NCBI GenBank assembly: GCA_013399875.1
Contig: VXAZ01005703.1
Coordinates: 1,550,001-1,614,000 of the forward strand
DNA length: 64,000 nt
Direction of reading: 5' to 3'
Source of the DNA: Gymnorhina tibicen
Lineage: Eukaryota > Chordata > Aves > Passeriformes > Artamidae
Shown here: one piece after another, positions 12,479-24,829 of the stretch
How positions within the stretch are numbered: position 1 is the stretch's first letter
Layout of the letters: every line of letters starts with the position of its first letter
Notes under the pieces: model-generated
Told to the model about the DNA's origin: nothing
The model's database searches: none
What the model saw: only the letters and a program-made list of their open reading frames with translations
Program-made: the position numbers and the translations under genes

Positions 12479-15400
12479 GCAATGTGGTCCTCTCCCTGTG
12501 CTGTCCTTAAAGCCCATTTTGTAAAACCAGCTGTAAAGAGCCTGTATGATTTACTGCTCAGTTCACTACAAAACTGCACAATTCATTAAAAGAATTAAGG
12601 GATAATGTCAAACTAAAAATGTAAACTAAAGAGCTTGAAGGGATGGTTAAATGTCAGCACATCATAGGAGCATTTAATAACCACAAAAGCCATTTATTTC
12701 ACATATAAAATACAAAATGAAGAAAAATATTTTGCTTTGGCTTGCAAGAATTTGAGAGTCTGAGCCACTGGCACTGGTCTCTCAGGTTGACTCTCAACAT
12801 GGGCAGAGGAACAGGGAGGGAAGCAGCAGCTGGGGAGGGCCAGGGAAATGAGGAATTAATCTTGGCCTTCATTTATGGGGGAAAAAAAAGGCAGGTCACT
12901 GTTAGCTGACTTGCTAAGGAAGCTGTGACACTCAGCATCCTGTCCTGTGCTTATTTGGCTTATTAAGTACTGAGGGATGCACAGCAGCTAATAGTGATTG
13001 CTCTTTTAGATATGTGTACCCATGGTTTGAGGAACTGAGGCTTTAAACCACCACTGGAGATTATACTTGACATGAAAAAGAAAAAGAAACGAGACAGCTA
13101 TGGAAAGAAAACGGGATTTTGGAGGGTTGGAAGTTTCATGACATTTTGGGTAACGCTTGTGCTCCCAAGCAGTTGGTCTTGCAGCTCTTCTCAATGGTAG
13201 TGTCACACATCAGCCTGTGTGGCCACGCACACCTGGCTGTGCTGCCGGCTGCCCCTTCCTGCTGAGAGCCCTGGGCTCTGCAGTGCCACAGCTGCGCCTG
13301 TCACACTGGGAGCTGCAGAGCTGCACACCTGGGCTGAGGGGCTGCTGCTCCCCTGGGGTCTGGCTCCGTGCGACTCTCATCCAGCCCCTTGATGTGCTGC
13401 TTTAGGGAAGGAACTCCTGAAATGCTTTAGGGAATAACAAATTCCCGCAGATGCAGGCAGCCACCCATTTGGTTTTGTAGTATGCTGCTGCTTTCCTTCT
13501 GATCTTCCACTATGTTTTCTTTCCTTCTGCCTTTGTTTTTTTTTCCTGTTCTGCACTTGGGCAGGGAGTCTCTTGTCTCCTTCTGGCTCACGTGCAGCCC
13601 TATCACTGCTGCCAGGAAGGAGGGACCACTCTTTGTCAGAGTGTAAGGCTATTGCTGCTGCCACAAATCTTGCTGGGACTCTGCATACATTGCAATCACT
13701 GTTTCAATTGAAACCATTGCCTGGAGCCATAAAGAACTGTCTGACGGGGATGTGGGCAGCCCTATGGCAGCATGGGAAAATGGAGCTACACTGCATGCTT
13801 TCACCTCTTCTTTGGAAATGGGTACCGGGTCTGCTCTGCAGTCCTGGATGTGGCACTTCCATGATCAAAACACGACAAATCCCAGTGCTGATGCACAAAA
13901 TAGTATAAAAGGATTTTTCACCTTCCCACCTGCACCCTTCTCTCCTTAGTAACTGTCAGTGGGGTGAAGGAACTGAGTTGTTTTCCTATGGGGCAAGGAG
14001 GAGCTGGGACTGAAAAACTGCCACCTTCCCATCCCCTGCCTCCGCCAGCCAGCAAAATGTCAAGGTACATTTTCTTTTGTGAGAGGACAGCACATCACAG
14101 GGACTTCCTCAGGAGAAAACTGTTCAGGGTGTGAAGTTTCGTACTTTTTCTAACTGCCAGTGACACTTTTCAACTGCAGTAATTATATTATTAACCTGGC
14201 CTTGGCTTCTCCAAGTAAGGCAATCTGCTTCAAAGCAGTCCCTGTCCTCAGGGTCTGAGGAAAATGGAGTCCCAGTATGAAAGGGAAATACAAGCTGTTG
14301 GCTTGTTTGTCTCATTTTCCAGTGAACATCTGAACAACTCTATAGATGCAGAGCAGAAGTAAACTCGGACAACTCTGTACACAATGGTGGCAACAGTGCA
14401 AGGAGCACAAGGAGGACAGCACTCGGCAGGGAATACACACGCTGCTTATGTATTCTTCAGACTCCCTTATCTCGCACATGGGAAAGTACAGCTCTGTCTG
14501 TGGGCTGAGCTAGACCAGGAATATGCTGAAACCTCAGTGCATCTCCATAGAGGATGTTCAGGTTCAACCTGCCTGTGCTTTTGCCAGGCACTGATTCAAA
14601 ACAGCTATTGAAATCCCTGCCAGTATCTGCTGGCAGCAGCTTGGGCAGAAGTACAAAAGAAGAAAGAGTCTTGCTATAAAAGCAGCTTTTCTGTCTTGCT
14701 GATTAGGGAGAGCAGGTCCCGCTCCCTTTCACAGAGCCACAAGGTGCTGGATGTGCTGCTCCGCTGCTGCCCAGGAGCATTTTGATAATTTCCTCCTGTC
14801 ATCCTGAGTGAAAACTTCCCAGTTCCTCTGCAGTGCAAAGCCATAAGCCCAAAGGGTCTCAGCAAATGGAGAATTTGGGCACCTCCTGAAAATTTCCCCA
14901 CTGGGGAAAGCAGTGTCTTGCCAGAGTGACATGGTCATTCAGTAATGGGTTACATGACCACGTGCTGACAAGCCCATGGTAATTCCTTTAATCTGTCATT
15001 AGCATGTGAGGTATTTTAAAAACAAAACCAAAGCCCTTCAAGACAAAGAAGCCTTTGCTGCCCCATCGGGTAGTGTACAGCGGCTGGCTGCATTACCTGG
15101 AGGCTGGAAGTTGCTGTGTCTCAGTCTGGGCTTTTCTGGCTGTAGACAGAAATAGATGTGAAGAGATATTAAAGAGGAGAGAGCACTGGGAAGAGAAGAG
15201 ATTGAATGGTTCGAAATGAAGATAGCACTAAGCACTGTACAATACTGTAGAGAACAAGCCAATCTTTGTTTTCTCTAAGGGAAGTGTGTTCAACTGCTCT
15301 CTCCATCTCCTCTCTCTCTTTCCATAGTAAGACTAGTACTTCTCTTATTTGGATTAGCCTGTGGACAATACCAAAAGGAAACTTTAGCCTTTCTTGGAAA

Positions 15401-17861
15401 TGGCTCCTTTAAAGAGGTTTACACAGAAGTACTGGGATAAATGGGCACCCTCTGAACAGAACACAGAAGAGATGTAGATTTGAGATAAATCTGTGTGGGC
15501 TCTGGAGTAAATTATTTTAATTTTGGGGGAAATATTATGCTTAACGGAAATCATGTCTGCTGCTAGGAAGTGTAAACCATGTTCCACTTAAAAACAAACA
15601 TCCTCCAGCAGCAATATTGCTTGTCACATAATAACCACACACTTGGAGTGAGTGTTACTTGTGTTAAACAGTGAGTCCCCTTCTTTGTTTCTCAGGTCTT
15701 GACAAAATGTACACTGTAGCATGTGGGCACAAATCACAGTAAATCCCAGCTGAGGACAAACTAAACTCTTGGTGTTAGGGATTTTTTTTTTAAATAAAAA
15801 ATAAAAACCCTGTAAAGATCGTGATGATTTAGATGTGTTGATGGCAGAGGTACAGCAATATGCCTGGGTATAGTGAGTTTACTGGGCTGGCCATGGTCTC
15901 TGCGCTCTGAGTCCCCACCAGGCAAGGGAGCAGCTCCTGGGGCATCTCCACAACTCATCAGTCCCACTCATGGGGTAGTTGTATTCAGTGTGCTCCATTC
16001 AGTGTCCCTGCATCACTCTCAGGTCTGTGCTGGCCATACCATGGAGAGGCCGTGCAATGGATTTTAAAGCAGTTTTTTGCTTGCTTTCATCTGGATAAAA
16101 CCTGATTTTGTGGGGTTGGCTTTGGCATCTGTAAAGCTGCATCGATGGCAGGAATTGCACTTCCTGAGACAATAGAAAGGTAGAGGGACAGTAAAGAGAA
16201 AGGTTGTTCAGGGTATGGCTGTGATAGTGTTGGAATAGCAGACTGCTAGTTATACCTTTCCCATCTATCTGAGAGGGTTCGTCACCAAAAACACAAATAA
16301 GAGCCTTTTCATGCAGAATTAATTTTGCTATTCACAGCCCAGTGGGCACATCTTTTTAATGGAGTCAGATGCACCTACACTGAGTGTGTTTGCCTCTGTG
16401 AGTGTGTATATATACATTTTTTACAGCAGTCTGCACTGAAGCGATGTTAACCTCTGTAGGAAAGTTCTTAAGTCTTCAGTAGCGTTAAACTATATTTAGG
16501 AACCAGGGGATTGCCATTATGTTATGGGTTGTCTCTACTGCCAGCACAGAGCTTAGGCAACCTGCTGTGCTAAGATTGTAAAGATGCCTTGGATGCATGG
16601 ACTGAAAGTCTGGCACACTCAAACTATGCTACCAGAAATAACATAGCCAGCTGAACTAGGATTAAATTTATGGAAATGAAGAATCTGTAATTTTCAAAAC
16701 CCAGATCTGAGTTACCTTCAGCTCCAGGCTTTGCAAGCTTATTCAACTTTGTTCACTTGCTGCTGGAAATATTCTATGTATTTTTTATTGATCTGGTTAT
16801 TTTTACTGTTTCCTGCTAGCAGGTTTTTAGGCATTTATGTTGTCACTTGGGGCTATGATATTTCAGATAATTCAGGTCACTCGCAGCCTGTCCACAGCCT
16901 GTGGGATACTCTGTGTCCTTGCCTGCTCCTTGGGAGTTCACAAAATATCCCCATGGATTATAAATAATCCTTCTTGGGGCAGTAGGTTATAGAAGTGATA
17001 AATTACTGGAAAGATACACATCTGGGATAAACAACATGAGGTTTGCACCCTCAGATGGGCTGTGCTTCCTGACCAGGCAGTGTTTTGTTCCAGTGAGTGA
17101 CAAAGCTTGGAGTAAGTTCTTCTGTGCATGTGTGAGGTGCTTTCTGTTATGGAATATTGCCTGGTGCTGGAAGTCCAGCCAAACATAAGGACTCAGTGCT
17201 TTGTGAAAAACTCGGAGCACCTGACGATGGCAGAGGTTGCAGTGGGAGACTTTGGTGCATTACTAATTTCCAAAAGCACAAGCACTGAGGCTAAGGGCCT
17301 CCAATGGCAAGGGTGATATGTGAGGCAGCTGGAGAGTTGCCCTGGGAGCAGGGGGTGTCTGTTCCCCCAAGCCCTTTCATGGGGTAGTGTAGGACAGGGT
17401 GCTGTTCTGAGTATGTGGGGGGGTCCTCTAAGGGCTGCAGGTGGGTCTCTGCTCCACCCTGGACCTCTGTGGGCTGCAGGGGCACAGCTGCCTCAGCATG
17501 GCTGTACCATGAGCTGCAGGGGAATCTGCTCTGGTGCCTGGACCTCCTCCTGCACTGACCTTGGTGTCTGCAGGGTTGTTTCTCTCACATATTCTCACTC
17601 CTCTCTCCGACTGAAGTTGATGTTGTGCAGGGTTTTTTCTCATTCTTAAATCTGTTATCCCAGTGGTGCTACCACCTTTGTGAATGGGCTCAGCCTTGAC
17701 CAGTGTCAGGTCCCTCTTGGAGGCATGGGCTCTGTTGGACATTGGGAAGCTTCTAGTAACTTCTCACTGAAGCCACCCCTGTAGCTCTCCCTGCTACTAA
17801 AACTAATAACTGATACACATGGAGACAATCATACTGCCAGGAGAGAAAATTTTCCTATCTT

Positions 17862-17875
17862 TATATATATATATA
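17862..17875. repeat. Short TA microsatellite
   Basis: Seven TA units in a row. A minor simple repeat with no associated feature. Confidence 0.85.
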
Positions 17876-19109
17876 AGAATACCAGTTCTAAATAAACACA
17901 TTGCATGCATGGAATAATCTGTTTTATATAAACAGCTTTCATGTCAGCAGATTATAGGTATTTCAGTTTGTGTGAAAGTCAGTATGCTCAAACTGAAATC
18001 AGCTACCTTTAGAAGCCTGTACAAGACAGAAATGAAGACTGAGTGATGCATTTGAAAACCTAGGAGGACTTCAATTCCTCAGAAATCTGTCCAGAACACT
18101 GTATGTTACTACAACTGCCCCTGCAGAAAGTGCTGCACGCAGGAGTTCTGTTGCTCAGGGTGCCAGCCCTGCACGAGGCAGTGTGGTGACTTGTGGGCTC
18201 TGACTCAGCACTGCAGTGATGTGATGAAGAGCCCCATCTCCACCCTGATGCAATAGCCTGAGTGTTCCTGTGATACAGGAAGAGCCATATTAGCAAATAT
18301 TTTCTGAAAGAAATCAAGTTTCTTCCCCCACTTCCATCCTGCTTAGGTTCTTATCCTAGGTTAGCCAGACTGAATTACAACTGCCTTATGCTCTAAATAA
18401 TTTATCACTTATTTGTTGCCTGTGATGATCCTCCCCTTCCTCAAGGAGGGAAAACACATTTGTGGGGATATTTTTGTGGAAGCAAAAGTTTTGTGCCCAG
18501 GAAGGTGAGGACGAGCGTAGGGAGGGATTGGCTGATTCTGAGGTGGCTCTGCCTCTTTGGGCACCCAGTGGCTGCCACATGCCTGGCCGGGGGCGGTGTC
18601 CACCACAGCCTGCATCCAGGACTTTGTGTCAGTAATAGGATGTTACCACACAAAAATTTACTCTGTTCAGTGTTGTCCCAGTAACTGAAAACCCTACATC
18701 AGTGTCTTAGCCAAAGAGGTGTACTTCTCTTTTACTTGATTTTAGTTGCAACATGTATATGAGCAGTGCATATGACTAAACCGTGAGTTCCCAGTTCATC
18801 CCAACAGCCATAAGGCATTCCAGCATGGCTGTAAGAGCCTGGGCACAGCTCTGAGGGGGAGCATCAGCCCAGCCTGTGAGGTATGGCTGCACTTCAGCCT
18901 TGCGAGGTGCAAAATGCAGAGTATCAGGAAAAAAAAGCAATAATCTCCAACTATGTGGTTTTGTAGAGCTGGGGTCAGGGAGCACGTCCCCAGTGCCTGC
19001 CCTCTATTTTCACTAAAACGGATGAATTTTAGAGTAGGTGCTGACCTACAAAATGCGAGAAGCCTTGCCTGCTACAGTTCCTGGGAGATTAGCAGAGGAG
19101 GCTGGATGT

Positions 19110-19400
19110 GGGGTGTGAAGGCATAATGCTTTTTTTTTTAACTTGTTAGCCATTTAGAGTTCCAGCCTCATTAAATCTATGCACTACAACTCAGTGGCCT
19201 TTGAATGAATGGATTAATTCTGTGTTATTTTATCGCTTTCCTCCTGCACCCTGCAGCTGTGCAGTCTAAAGTTATCTTGTTTTCACATTTATAAGTGTTG
19301 TAAAGGAAACTCCCTGGAGATGATGCAGTGTGCTGAACACGAAAGCCTCCACTGAGCTCGATTGCTGCAAACAATCATCATAACAACTCCTCAAAGCTGT
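19110..19400. promoter_or_regulatory. Candidate conserved non-coding block
   Basis: This stretch of balanced composition contains homeodomain-like cores (GGATTAATTC near 19210), a CAAACAATCATCATAACAA segment near 19368-19386 and a few retained CpGs. It has no open frame and no repeat signature. The texture resembles vertebrate conserved non-coding elements, but this is a visual judgement with no alignment behind it. Confidence 0.2.
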
Positions 19401-20989
19401 AGCTGGGGTCACACTTCACAGGGGATGTATTAACTGTAGGTGTCCCCTTTTTACTGCTTCACCCAGGGATCTCTGTGAAACACCTAGAAAGGTGTAGAGC
19501 ATCAAAGCAGCAGTACTGATTTATGAAACTTAGGCTCATTTTTTGGGCTGAGATGACTGTGAATTGCACCTTTGGTAACAGTGTCAAAGCAGCTGCAGGT
19601 CCAGAAAATGGTGTGAAGAACTGGAATTTGTGCTCTTCATTGCTTTTATAGAGAAAATGCTGGATATTGGGTTCTTTGTCAACAGAGATCTCTCACACTG
19701 AGCACAGACTATCTCAGGCCACTTCGGCTCAGTGGGCACTAGAAGAATTGTGGTAATGTGTGCTGTATTCTAACAAAAATCTCCCATCTACTTTGACATA
19801 GCTTTTGAAAAGCCTTGCTGGCTTTCTTTTTTCCTGCTGGACAGTGAAAGTTTGATTTGATTTTCAGGTCAAGAGTTATTCAGACCAGTAGTTGGTAATT
19901 CAGCATGTCCATGAAACATCCTTGACTTTTCTGGGGAAGGGACAGAGTTGTAATAAATGTTATCTCCTGGCCCTGGCCAGCCCTCCCCTGAAGCCTGCTG
20001 GAAAGAAAGGCTGGCAGCATTTCTAGGGTGCAAAACTCTTCTTGGTGAAATTGTGCTGTAGGACCCCTCATCTCCCTCAACCTTTCCTTTCCTGTGGGCT
20101 TCATCTGCCACATCTCACATTCTCTGCATTTGTGTTTCAGGTGAAGGGGGACCTCTCCAGGGCATTGGGGTGGGGACAGGTCTCAACCAGCACTGCCAAA
20201 GCTGGAGGAAACACAGGAAACAGAGGCTCTTCCCTGGAAGATGGGCATCAGGTACTGTTAAAGAGGGTGAAATTCACTTTGTCGTGTTGGCAGGATGGTC
20301 ATCAGCTGGAGGGAAGCTCCCCTGAAGCCACTTCAGGATTTCAGAAGCTGAGCAGTAAATTCAACAGAATCCATGGACCTTTTCCACCTGGTTGCTGTAT
20401 ACTCTGACCTACCAAGGAGCCAGTTACATATTTTGCTTTACCCAGAAGTTTTATTTTAGTTCAAACCTCTCCTCTCATAAATCTGGGATAGCAACTGTCC
20501 CACTCAGCTTTTTCCTTCCTATAGAATTTTAATATGAATGATTTCATAGTTGGAGATTTTAGACCTCTGTGCAAGCTCCCCTGTGAAATGAGCACTCTGC
20601 CCACAGCCTTGGAAGCAGGGCAGCCCACACAAGCAGGGGAATCACTCTGGTTTGTTTAGAGGACACTGGAGGCAGGAGAAATCTCAGAGATCCAGAAAGC
20701 TTGTCTTGCCTCCTGGTCTAAGGGACCTTGGGGGTGCATCATCTCCTCCCAGGAGGACCTCTGTGGACACACACACTGCACAGTCACAGGGCAGCTGAGC
20801 TCTCTGCAGCCTCAGTGCTGTGAAATTGGAACACTGCTGGGGCTGCCATGAGGGCAAGGATGAGCCACCTTTCCTCCAAAGCAGCCCAGCCTCTGTCCCC
20901 TTCTGCTCAGCTGCTGGGCACGCTGTGTGTTTTGTTTAGGCTGAGTGCTTCATATTGCCTTGTAGGATTCATTCCTCTTCCCCATGACT
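19401..20989. other. Non-coding DNA with one exon-like segment
   Basis: Apart from the exon-like segment at 20141-20251 nothing is recognisable. The sequence is moderately GC-rich from 19970 to 20900 with no CpG enrichment. Open frames do not exceed about 120 codons. Confidence 0.55.
20141..20251 (+). other. Exon-like segment, function unknown
   Basis: A pyrimidine-rich acceptor ending TTGTGTTTCAG at 20140 is followed by 111 bases open in one frame (37 codons) and then by a CAG|GTACTG donor at 20251/20252. The length is a multiple of three. The translation, beginning VKGDLSRALGWGQVSTS, is low in hydrophobic residues and matches no family I recognise. It could be a cryptic or lncRNA exon, or chance, since acceptor/donor pairs this good are expected now and then in 64 kb. 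Confidence 0.15.
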
Positions 20990-21500
20990 GACACCACTTT
21001 GCTCCTAAGACTAAACCTGTCGCCGTCCTGCCGCTTGACAGCTACAGGTCCTTCCTGCAGCACGAGGATCAGCCGAGAAGCTGTGTCCCAGGAAGGCACC
21101 CTCATGCTTGCTTTCCACGAGTAAACTGCAGCCTCAATCCAGATGTGCTGTAACGTTGCTTAGACTATTCCCTCCCTCTGCAGGCAATGAGTAAACTGCT
21201 CACTGAGATTATTTTCTATTAACAAGTTTGAATAACTGCATCAACCTTAAACTGCTTTGGGTTTGTTACCTGATAGCCTGACATCCACATGTAGGTAAAT
21301 GTGGAAAATAAATTACTCACCAGTGCTCATGGGCTGTAACTCCAAGTCTAACTGTGTGTGGGCTGACAATGCCACTTTAATGGGGAGCTTGTTTATGAGG
21401 AGCTGGCTGGATGATAGATCTGCAGGAGGGAATTAGATTCAATGTCTCCTATAACTGTTAATTGAATCAGGCTGAGGTGCTTGCAGGGAGGGTGCATTTA
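20990..21500. promoter_or_regulatory. Candidate conserved non-coding block upstream of CpG island
   Basis: The stretch has CpGs kept in AT-moderate DNA (around 21020-21150), AT-rich runs such as TTCTATTAACAAG near 21215 and an AACTGTTAATTGAATCAGG segment near 21453-21471. It ends directly against the CpG-rich patch at 21541-21780. No repeat or exon is visible. Conservation is inferred from texture only. Confidence 0.25.
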
Positions 21501-21540
21501 GACAACATCAGGGCTTGGTTTGCATCTGTACAGCCCTGGC

Positions 21541-21780
21541 TGAAAACTGGAGCTGCGCCTGTGAAATCCCGAAGGCAAGCCATGAATCAGCTCCATCCGC
21601 CCCTTGCGCCTGCTCCCGTGTCGGTGTGTGTTCAGCAGAGGTGCTCTCAGCCCGGGCTCCGCTCGGCGCTGCAGAGGATCAGGGCAGGACGGGGTGGGGG
21701 AGGTCACGCCTCTCCCAGGACCCAGGGAAGCCGCAGCAGGCCCGCTTCTGCAAGGTCACGCGCTCCCGGGACACAGAGCT
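21541..21780. promoter_or_regulatory. Short CpG-rich island
   Basis: Counting by eye gives about 17 CpG in 240 bases at roughly 64 percent GC, an observed/expected ratio near 0.7. CpG density falls sharply on both sides. Islands this small can be promoters of non-coding RNAs, hypomethylated enhancers or chance GC-rich pockets. No TATA box or clear initiator is visible. A 193-codon plus-strand frame (21462-22043) spans it, but minus-strand frames are open too and it looks like a by-product of composition. Confidence 0.5.
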
Positions 21781-22049
21781 GTCAGCCCCATTTAGGGTTA
21801 TGCTGCCAGACTGGCTCTGTGATAGTGCATGAGCTCCTGCAGAAATCCTTCCCTGCCAGGGCAGAGAGAGCATCCATCTCTGCCAAAATTAGCCCAAAGG
21901 GAAGGGCCCTTAGTGCAGAACACCAGCGGGATGATCAAGCCCTTTGTTTTCAGGAAGGATATGGCTGTCATCTTATAATTAACTTCTGGGAAATGATCTG
22001 CATTATTAGATGGGAGTTTGTAGTGAGGACACAGGATTTTTGATCTTAA

Positions 22050-22250
22050 ATTTGAGTACATTAAAGCACGTGTGGGTAATTTATAAACAGTTGTTAAATA
22101 CCAATCTTTGTGAAAAGGCTTAATGCAGCAGTCATTAAAACCAATATTAGGTTAATGCACAAAAATCTATTAGTGTAGCAATAGCTTTCTGATTTTATTT
22201 TGGTATTCTTTCTTACAATTACTTTTGACTTATTCTTAACCTGGACCACT
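22050..22250. promoter_or_regulatory. Candidate conserved non-coding block
   Basis: This is an AT-rich stretch with GCACGTGTGG near 22067 (E-box CACGTG), TTTATAAACAG near 22080 (forkhead-like AAACA core) and several ATTAAAAC/TTAATGC cores up to 22160. It lies between the CpG island and the old CR1 relic. It could equally be unconstrained AT-rich DNA. Confidence 0.2.
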
Positions 22251-22286
22251 AACCTCACTATTCACAGATGTAAATAGTGTTATATA

Positions 22287-22545
22287 GGACCTGGAGGGAC
22301 CATCTGGAGAGTCTTCAGTACAACTTTAAGACAATCTACTTCACCTCTGACAAATATTTGTGTAACCTCTTCTTAAAACCTTACACAAAAATTCCCTCAA
22401 CCATCAAAAAAGAAAATTGTGTGTCAGGCTCTGGACTGTACCCATTCCAACTGAGGCTTTACCAATGTTGAAGAAAAAGCCTTATTAATGCAGCCCATGA
22501 AATCTGCCTCCTGCTCATCAGCATTGCTTTGCAAACTTCAGTTCG
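22287..22545 (-). mobile_element. Old CR1-type LINE relic, 3' part with internal deletion
   Basis: Read on the minus strand, 22545 to about 22420 resembles the end of CR1 ORF2 (reverse transcriptase C-terminal region): a GGGCTGCATTAATAAGG segment, then a stretch matching the part that encodes a 'SALVRPQLE-YCVQ'-like motif. The part from about 22410 down to 22287 resembles the 3' untranslated end, including TTTGTCAGAGGTG and a GGTCCCTCCAGGTCC-like end. The few hundred bases that normally separate these two parts are missing, so the copy carries an internal deletion. It is heavily mutated, has no usable frame, and resembles the CR1 group found in turtles and crocodilians more than young avian CR1. 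Matching was from memory. Confidence 0.6.
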
Positions 22546-23379
22546 AGATGCCTCCTAATGCTTTTCTATGTATTGCTGCTTGACTAGTCATCACTGACGT
22601 TGTACTGCATATTTGATTTTGTCTTCCTTGGTGTAGGGATTTGCATGTGATAAAACACTTTGAATCATGTCAGACAGAAAAGATATATATCAGAAGCAAA
22701 TATGGCTTTGAAAGTCAATGTAGTTTCTAATGTACAGTCAGTTACCCAGTGATAGCTGCTCCAGTAGCAACGGAGAGATTTCATTTCCGTTTGGTAGGCA
22801 CTGTGAATTTTGTTTCTAACAAATATAAATAACTGCAGTAGATTCATTTTCAGTGAGCTGGGAAACTACTGTGACCTGTTGTTCCCAGTACACACCTGAA
22901 GGTGGATATATTCGTATTTCATACCATCAGAAATTCTGTGCATTTATTGGCACAGTAATTTTGTGGTTTGTGGCATAGAGGAAAAGCCCATGAGACGGGT
23001 TATATTCTGATTAGCAGTGTCCTCTAATTGGTTACAATTAGCTAAAGTGTATTTTTCTGTACTTGTTTTGACACCAGCTTCTATTAATACTAAAACTTGA
23101 GCCTAATTGTATGTTCAGCTTTGTGACACCAACCAGGGGAGAGAAATTGCACTGAACATAGAGTAATATTTTAAATGTGGTTGAAAGATCTTTCCAACAC
23201 TTGAAGAAACTACATGCGAGAGCTTCAGACTTGCTTGAATTTCTTGATATGTGGTCTCCATGCATGGAGCTTTTGTTCTGGCTTTGGGTGTAAAAACACC
23301 CTGGTAATGTGCAGATGTGGGTGTTAACTTCAGCCTCAGACAGCTGCAGTGATAGTAAATAGGAATAGGATGGGCCACA
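22546..23379. other. Non-coding AT-rich DNA, nothing recognised
   Basis: No gene, RNA or repeat family could be identified in this stretch. The only open frames are short and lie on the minus strand at 23038-23391 in two overlapping phases. Confidence 0.6.
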
Positions 23380-23790
23380 ATAATTTATCAACAGTCTTGT
23401 TTTGAGCCTGCTGTTGCAGGCTGAAGGACCCCTTTGTGCAGCAGCATAATAACCAGCGGGCAGATGACTTTGACTCTCTCACTCTCAGGGGCACATGAAT
23501 AAGACCTAATGAAAATAGCAGGGAGACAAGAGCGAGAGCTGCCTCCTGCTGCCAGCAAAGCCTGGCCTTTCTAACACCCCACACATCTGTAACAGGCCAC
23601 ATCTACAGCACAGCACACAGAGCCAACAACTGTAAACAACGGTGTCGGAGCACAATGTGGGCTGTATGCATGTTTATGCCAGATAAATTAACACAGGCCT
23701 GTTCTTTGCTGCAGCAGAGAAAATAAAGCAATTCTTTGTCACTCTGCAGCAGCCTGTTTTAAAAACAGCAGTTTTAACCAAAGATGTTTG
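23380..23790. promoter_or_regulatory. Candidate conserved non-coding block
   Basis: The core at about 23630-23790 has a dense, non-repetitive texture: a CAACGGTGTCGGAGCACAAT stretch near 23637, TGCATGTTTATG near 23667 (octamer-like and forkhead-like cores), CCAGATAAATTAACAC near 23680, and TTTTAAAAACAGCAGTTTTAAC near 23756. A small hairpin (AGCCTGC / GCAGGCT, four-base loop) lies at 23405-23422. There is no coding frame and no repeat signature. Enhancer function is inference. Confidence 0.25.
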
Positions 23791-24829
23791 GAAATCAGAT
23801 ATTAGTGGTGATGAGAGGATCTCCCACAGTTTTATATTTCACTGTCATCCTTATTTCCTGGAAAGGTGGAGGTGGATATTTATATCTAAATATGCTACTC
23901 ATGAGGAATGCAAAGGGCTGTAGACAGAAGTAGATCCAGTCGAAATTTTTGGTGATGGTGTCTTTATAGCCTATAATAGAAATATTTAATTCCCTGAAAT
24001 GGTATTTGCATTTTTGCTCAAAAAAGGAATGGTCTTTTACCAATATTTAAAACCTGCATCCAATATTAAGACAAATAGACTGAGGAAATCCCTCCCTAGC
24101 AAAAGAAAATATCTTTAAAATGTTATGTTCAGTCTCATAGCTAAGCTCCAGGTGAATGCATCAAAATCAATGGAATATTTGCCTTATGGATCTCACCAGG
24201 CACTAGCATGAGTAGACACAAAACTTGCGGTATAAATTATAAAATGTAAGTGCAAAAATAGTTCAGTTTTAAAAAATACAGTTGTGATAGATGTGTGGTG
24301 TGATGATAGCTTATGCGAGAGTTATCCTGGAAAAATATATGGTGCTTCTTCACCCACGTACATGAAGGAAGATGTGAAACAGGATTAGGTATGAGGTAAT
24401 GACTGACATGTGGGGAGTGTCATATGGGAGCAAACCAGAAAGGCTTTATTTGTGCAACTTGGAAAGGGCAAGAGGAGCTGTGATCACTTTAAATTAGATC
24501 AATCAGGGAAAGAAACACCATGGAAAACTATTTTGGTTCAAATAAAAATCTGTCATGAAGAGAATTCAGCGTAAGGTAGCCACAAATACAAAATGGAAAT
24601 AAAATCATGATTTCTAGCCTTCGCCAAAAAAAAAAAAAAAAGGGATGGGCAAATAAGAAATTTTAAATCAAGTGTTTATCAACTGGAACAAAGAGCATAG
24701 TGGGACAAAACTCAATGGCCGTTCTTTGTTAAGGAAAACTTGAAGCCTTTTTGTTCTTTTAAAAAATGGTAGGTGCAGCAGTTCTTAAAAAAACATTCAC
24801 AGTTGTTTGAAAAACATTCATTGCTTATT
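23791..24829. other. Non-coding AT-rich DNA with poly-A tract
   Basis: Nothing coding is visible. A 16-base poly-A lies at 24626-24641. It is preceded by AT-rich sequence but not by any retroposon body I can name. Confidence 0.6.

Larger units (their letters stand above)
10451..19109. other. Non-coding DNA, no gene recognised
   Basis: About 8.7 kb without a recognisable exon, RNA or retroposon. It holds a 19-base poly-T at 12460-12478, a TATATA run at 17862-17875, a TATAAAAG string near 14676 with no supporting promoter context, and GC-richer pieces around 12050-12350, 13200-13400 and 17300-17600. All open frames are under about 115 codons, overlap in both directions and match no family I know. 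Confidence 0.65.

Noticed and set aside
14670..14690. TATAAAAG promoter
   Set aside because: There is no CpG enrichment, initiator, exon or donor in a sensible position; TATA-like words are common in AT-rich DNA.
21462..22043. 193-codon plus-strand open frame
   Set aside because: Same reason: it spans the 21.6-kb GC-rich patch, overlaps open frames in other phases and has no family resemblance.
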